From Pirellulaceae bacterium (lineage in GTDB: Bacteria; Planctomycetota; Planctomycetia; Pirellulales; Pirellulaceae), in assembly GCA_028289675.1 (NCBI GenBank), contig JANQOL010000604.1, positions 1 through 38,002 on the forward strand: DNA of 38,002 nt, in the 5' to 3' direction. Below, in pieces: positions 35,033 to 38,002 of the stretch (position 1 is the stretch's first letter; each line of letters opens with the position of its first letter). Position numbers and translations under genes: made by a program. The notes under the pieces were generated by a model. The model was not told where the DNA came from, made no database searches, and saw nothing but the letters and a program-made list of their open reading frames with translations.

Positions 35033-38002
35033 TTACGGAGCCAGCAATCCAGCCTCTTCCTCTTCTTGGATGATGATTCGCGGCGTGACCGTCATCATCA
35101 ACGTGCTGGTTTCACGACCAATCGCGGTGTTCTTGAACAAGCGGTTGACGTAAGGGATCTTGCTCAAGATGGGCACACCCCGTTCAATCCGACCTTCTCG
35201 CATCCGCTTAATACCACCTAGCAGGATCGTGCCGCCGTCAGGAACACTAACCGTGGTCGACACGCTGGTGACGGCAAAGCTAGGTTGCTGAACCGTGGTA
35301 CCTTGCGTGATGACTTCCTGATCGTCGGTCGACCCAGTGATGTTGCCATCCGGATCGAGGATGTCGTTGCCGTCACGCGTCGAATTGGTACGCGTCGTTT
35401 GTGAGCCTTCGAAGGTAAAGGTGTCAACTCGATCGATCTGCGAGAACGATGGGTTCAACGTCAGGCGTACAAAGCGTTTGTCCGGCGATACGGTTGCTTG
35501 CACATTCAGCACGGTACCTTCGTTCAAGATCACAATGACTGGCTGCTGAGCTACGGCAAAGTCAGCCACCACTGGAATCAAGCTGGTTACGAAGGGTCGC
35601 GAGATCGTGTCGGTGATCGACGCGAATTGACCGTCGAACATGGTGACCCGCGGAGCTTGCAGCACGTTCGTTCGTTGGTCACCCTGGGCGGCATTCATGA
35701 AGAAGAACATCTCCAAGTCGCTCAAAATGGCGAAGCCCAGGCTGGCTCCCGTCGCCGCGTCGAAGCCACCAAAGGCGGGGACGGCGCTGGTAAAGCTGTC
35801 TTGTGCCAAGCCAATGTCAAAGTCGGCTGTGAAGGGAAGGGTCGCTTGACCTGGATCGAAAGCGGCATTCAAGCCGACAGTGGCACTCGGGCCCTGATCG
35901 TCCAGTGGCAGTTCGCGAACGTTGTCATCAATACGCAAGTCGAAGTCGACACCGATGCGTTCGAAGAAGTTGTCGTTCAAGGTGATGAACTTAACTTCGA
36001 TCGTCACCTGCAAGTCTTGCAAGCGTCGCAGCGACTCGAGCAGATCCGTAATCTTTTCATGCGTCGTCTGAGGTGCACTGACAACCAGTGACAGGTTGGA
36101 CGGATAGGGCAGAATGCTGCTTGTACCGCCGGCGGCCAACCAAGAATCAGGATCGATCGTCTGCTGAATCAAGTTCATCAGAGTGTCAAAGTCCGCCATG
36201 GCGGCTCCACCACCGATAGCCCCAGGAGAGCCCATGGACATGGCACCACCGCCGTTCATGCCGCTGCCCATCACGGGTCCGGTGCCACTACCCAATCCGA
36301 ATCCGCCACCCAATTGTGCCGGCAGGTTGCCACCAGCCAGTGCACCGTTGTTCAGCTGACCTAAGACGGCGGCGTTGGGGTCCAGTGAGGCGGAAGCCAG
36401 TTGCACGTTGTTGCCCAGCCCGTTGGTGGCCGGAGCGGTGCGAGCTACCAATCCACGACCAACCGTCTCGTAAGCTTGACGCAGAGCGCCGGCCATGCCG
36501 CTGTTGTAGTCGGTAACAAAGTTCGGGATGGGGATGACCAAGTCCTTGACGCTGTAGGTGACTTGGCGATTCGCTTGCGCCGTGTTGCGGGCGGAAGTAA
36601 TCATCAACACTTCATTGCGGACTTGATAGTCCAGGTTCTGAGTGTTCAGCAGCAAGTTCAAAGCACTACGGAACGAGATCTGTGACGGTAGACTGAGCGT
36701 CACCGGTATGTCCGAAGTGTAGCCTTCCATGGCCAAGCCGGCCTGGTCGACGTGGATCAACACACCTGTCATATCCGACAAGGCGTTCATGACTTCCGAC
36801 AGTGGGCGTTCTTTGAAGTTCACCAACACCGGTTGCTTCAGTTTTTCGTAGATAGCTTGCTCGGCAGGAGTCAGGCCACGCTCTGACTCTCGGACTTGTT
36901 GAACACGACGCTTGGTCAGTGCTTCCCAGCGATCCACGTCTCCGAAGACCATTGGAGCCGCGTCCGTCATGGTGGCGCCCAAGGCGGCCCGATCCACATC
37001 GTTGTAAGCGTCGATCGTCAAGTCCTCGCGAGCTTGTCGGATCTCTTCGTACTCACCGATACGTCGAGCGTTCCGGGCGTTGGAGATCAACAACCGGGCG
37101 ATGGTCGAGTTGCGATCCAGCGTGCCAACTTGCTTGGCCACTGTTTCCGCTTCCATGAATTCGCCCTTGTCCATCATGTCGTTGTAAGTCTCTACCAACG
37201 ACGCGATTTGCTGGTCGATCTTCAAGCGTTGCTCTTGATCCAGGGCGATTTGCTCCGTGATTTGGCGGTTGCGCAAATTCTGGTCAATCTCAGCCCGGTT
37301 CTGATTCATGTAGATTTGGTGTGCCGTAATGGCCCGGTCCACCAATGTCAGCATCTGCTTGCGAGCGTTGCCGTCCAAGTTGGCTTGAGAGACTCGGATA
37401 CGCAACGTCTGCAATCGCTCGGAGACAATTTCCGGCTCCAGCTCTTGGTTGGCCTCGGCCGCGGCAATCTCTCCAACGACCTCGTTCATCATGCGTTGTC
37501 GAACCGCCAGTTCCTCGTCGCTTAGGCGGCGCAACGGAGAATTGTTGGCCGTCTGAGGATTGTTGGCTAGATTCGCGGCTTGCATCGAGCTCAGCTTGTC
37601 TTTCAGCTGATTGCGAATTGTGATGTCCATCTCTTTGTTGTACTGCCAAGCCTTCAGAAAGTGCTCATAGGCTGCTTCGCGCTGGCCCTGGCCTAGCAAC
37701 TCGACACCACGACGGTACAGTTCTTCACCACCGGCGTTTTCGTCGATGGGCGACGGAACGGCCAATTCCACTTGAGAGCTGGCGGGCTGCGTGCGGGTGG
37801 CGTCTCGTTCCGGGAAAAAGACTCCGGGAGTCACCGGACCCTGCACTGTTGGAGCCGACACCGTTGGACCCTGTGCGGTGGGCTGGTTGCCGGCCTGGGT
37901 GGCACTAGCGGCAGCCACGCCGCCAGCGGGCACGACCGTTCCGGTAGTCGGTAGCTTGGGTAGAGCGGTACTTGGTGCTGGACGCATCGGCCCCAAGCCG
38001 GC
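35033..38002 (-). CDS. Secretin of the type II/III secretion or type IV pilus superfamily (5' end outside window)
   Basis: At least 989 residues. The frame is open to the window edge, so the signal peptide may lie beyond it. In order: a Pro/Ala-rich low-complexity start; a TPR-like unit (YRRGVELLGQGQREAAYEHF, about 90-130); a long helical coiled-coil-like region (about 150-330); an STN-like domain (RPLSEVMNALSDMTGVLIHV, about 395-465); a Gly/Met-rich insert (about 562-602); an N1-like domain (VVSAPQTTHEKITDLLESLR); and a secretin channel domain with the signature VPDGGTILLGGIKR (near 918) and ILSKIPYVNRLFKN. It ends in an acidic tail (EEEEAGLLAP). It forms an outer-membrane ring for protein or pilus export. 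No other secretion gene is in the window. Confidence 0.93.
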   Translation of the reverse strand, partial: AGLGPMRPAPSTALPKLPTTGTVVPAGGVAAASATQAGNQPTAQGPTVSAPTVQGPVTPGVFFPERDATRTQPASSQVELAVPSPIDENAGGEELYRRGVELLGQGQREAAYEHFLKAWQYNKEMDITIRNQLKDKLSSMQAANLANNPQTANNSPLRRLSDEELAVRQRMMNEVVGEIAAAEANQELEPEIVSERLQTLRIRVSQANLDGNARKQMLTLVDRAITAHQIYMNQNRAEIDQNLRNRQITEQIALDQEQRLKIDQQIASLVETYNDMMDKGEFMEAETVAKQVGTLDRNSTIARLLISNARNARRIGEYEEIRQAREDLTIDAYNDVDRAALGATMTDAAPMVFGDVDRWEALTKRRVQQVRESERGLTPAEQAIYEKLKQPVLVNFKERPLSEVMNALSDMTGVLIHVDQAGLAMEGYTSDIPVTLSLPSQISFRSALNLLLNTQNLDYQVRNEVLMITSARNTAQANRQVTYSVKDLVIPIPNFVTDYNSGMAGALRQAYETVGRGLVARTAPATNGLGNNVQLASASLDPNAAVLGQLNNGALAGGNLPAQLGGGFGLGSGTGPVMGSGMNGGGAMSMGSPGAIGGGAAMADFDTLMNLIQQTIDPDSWLAAGGTSSILPYPSNLSLVVSAPQTTHEKITDLLESLRRLQDLQVTIEVKFITLNDNFFERIGVDFDLRIDDNVRELPLDDQGPSATVGLNAAFDPGQATLPFTADFDIGLAQDSFTSAVPAFGGFDAATGASLGFAILSDLEMFFFMNAAQGDQRTNVLQAPRVTMFDGQFASITDTISRPFVTSLIPVVADFAVAQQPVIVILNEGTVLNVQATVSPDKRFVRLTLNPSFSQIDRVDTFTFEGSQTTRTNSTRDGNDILDPDGNITGSTDDQEVITQGTTVQQPSFAVTSVSTTVSVPDGGTILLGGIKRMREGRIERGVPILSKIPYVNRLFKNTAIGRETSTLMMTVTPRIIIQEEEEAGLLAP

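Noticed and set aside
36896-37525. 209-codon plus-strand open frame
   Set aside because: Antisense to the helical part of the secretin; repetitive Leu/Val/Gln composition from the opposite codons.

Overview
The window looks like a chromosomal segment of a planctomycete, most likely Pirellulaceae or a Rhodopirellula-like relative. The evidence is family content: a PSCyt1/DUF1549/DUF1553 giant cytochrome protein followed by a Tat-exported DUF1501 protein, both next to an ECF sigma factor; a giant tandem-repeat surface protein with a C-terminal dockerin-type domain; and many Tat- or Sec-exported proteins of unknown function. No rRNA, tRNA, CRISPR array, insertion sequence or prophage was recognised. 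Genes lie in short operons on both strands. Assignments come from reading motifs, not from database searches.

Layout. 3-4841 (+): 3' part of a giant secreted protein with 13 Calx-beta-like repeats and a dockerin domain. 5129-5833 (+): atypical SDR oxidoreductase. 5845-6906 (-): secreted protein of unknown function. 7074-10586 (-): secreted glycosidase fused to a beta-lactamase-like serine hydrolase. 10814-16605 (+): ECF sigma factor, then a membrane-anchored anti-sigma-like/PSCyt1/DUF1549/DUF1553 fusion, then DUF1501, a probable sigma-linked export and degradation unit. 16665-18071 (-): secreted alpha/beta hydrolase. 18307-19872 (+): Tat-exported unknown. 21711-20019 (-): LarA-like protein plus a small membrane protein. 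22002-24548 (+): multidomain lipoprotein. 27559-24662 (-): large membrane-anchored unknown plus a small membrane protein. 27804-29072 (-): half-length UvrC-like GIY-YIG protein. 29504-34910 (+): compact operon of a degenerate nucleotidyltransferase, a GHMP kinase/UDPGP fusion and DNA polymerase IV. 35033-38002 (-): secretin, cut by the window end.

The two most unusual loci are these. The 29.2-34.9 kb operon has a sugar-kinase domain followed by a UDP-sugar pyrophosphorylase domain in one chain. That is the reverse of the Fkp (fucokinase/GDP-fucose pyrophosphorylase) order. A second, motif-poor nucleotidyltransferase precedes it, and its upstream region holds an intrinsic terminator with no gene in front of it and three exact 14-bp direct repeats. 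The second locus is the sigma factor followed by an anti-sigma-like/cytochrome fusion, which suggests direct coupling of a periplasmic or membrane redox/degradation protein to transcription.

Several enzymes lack expected catalytic residues (SDR Tyr, LarA nickel-pincer ligands, nucleotidyltransferase signature, thioredoxin CxxC), so names based on fold should not be read as activities.
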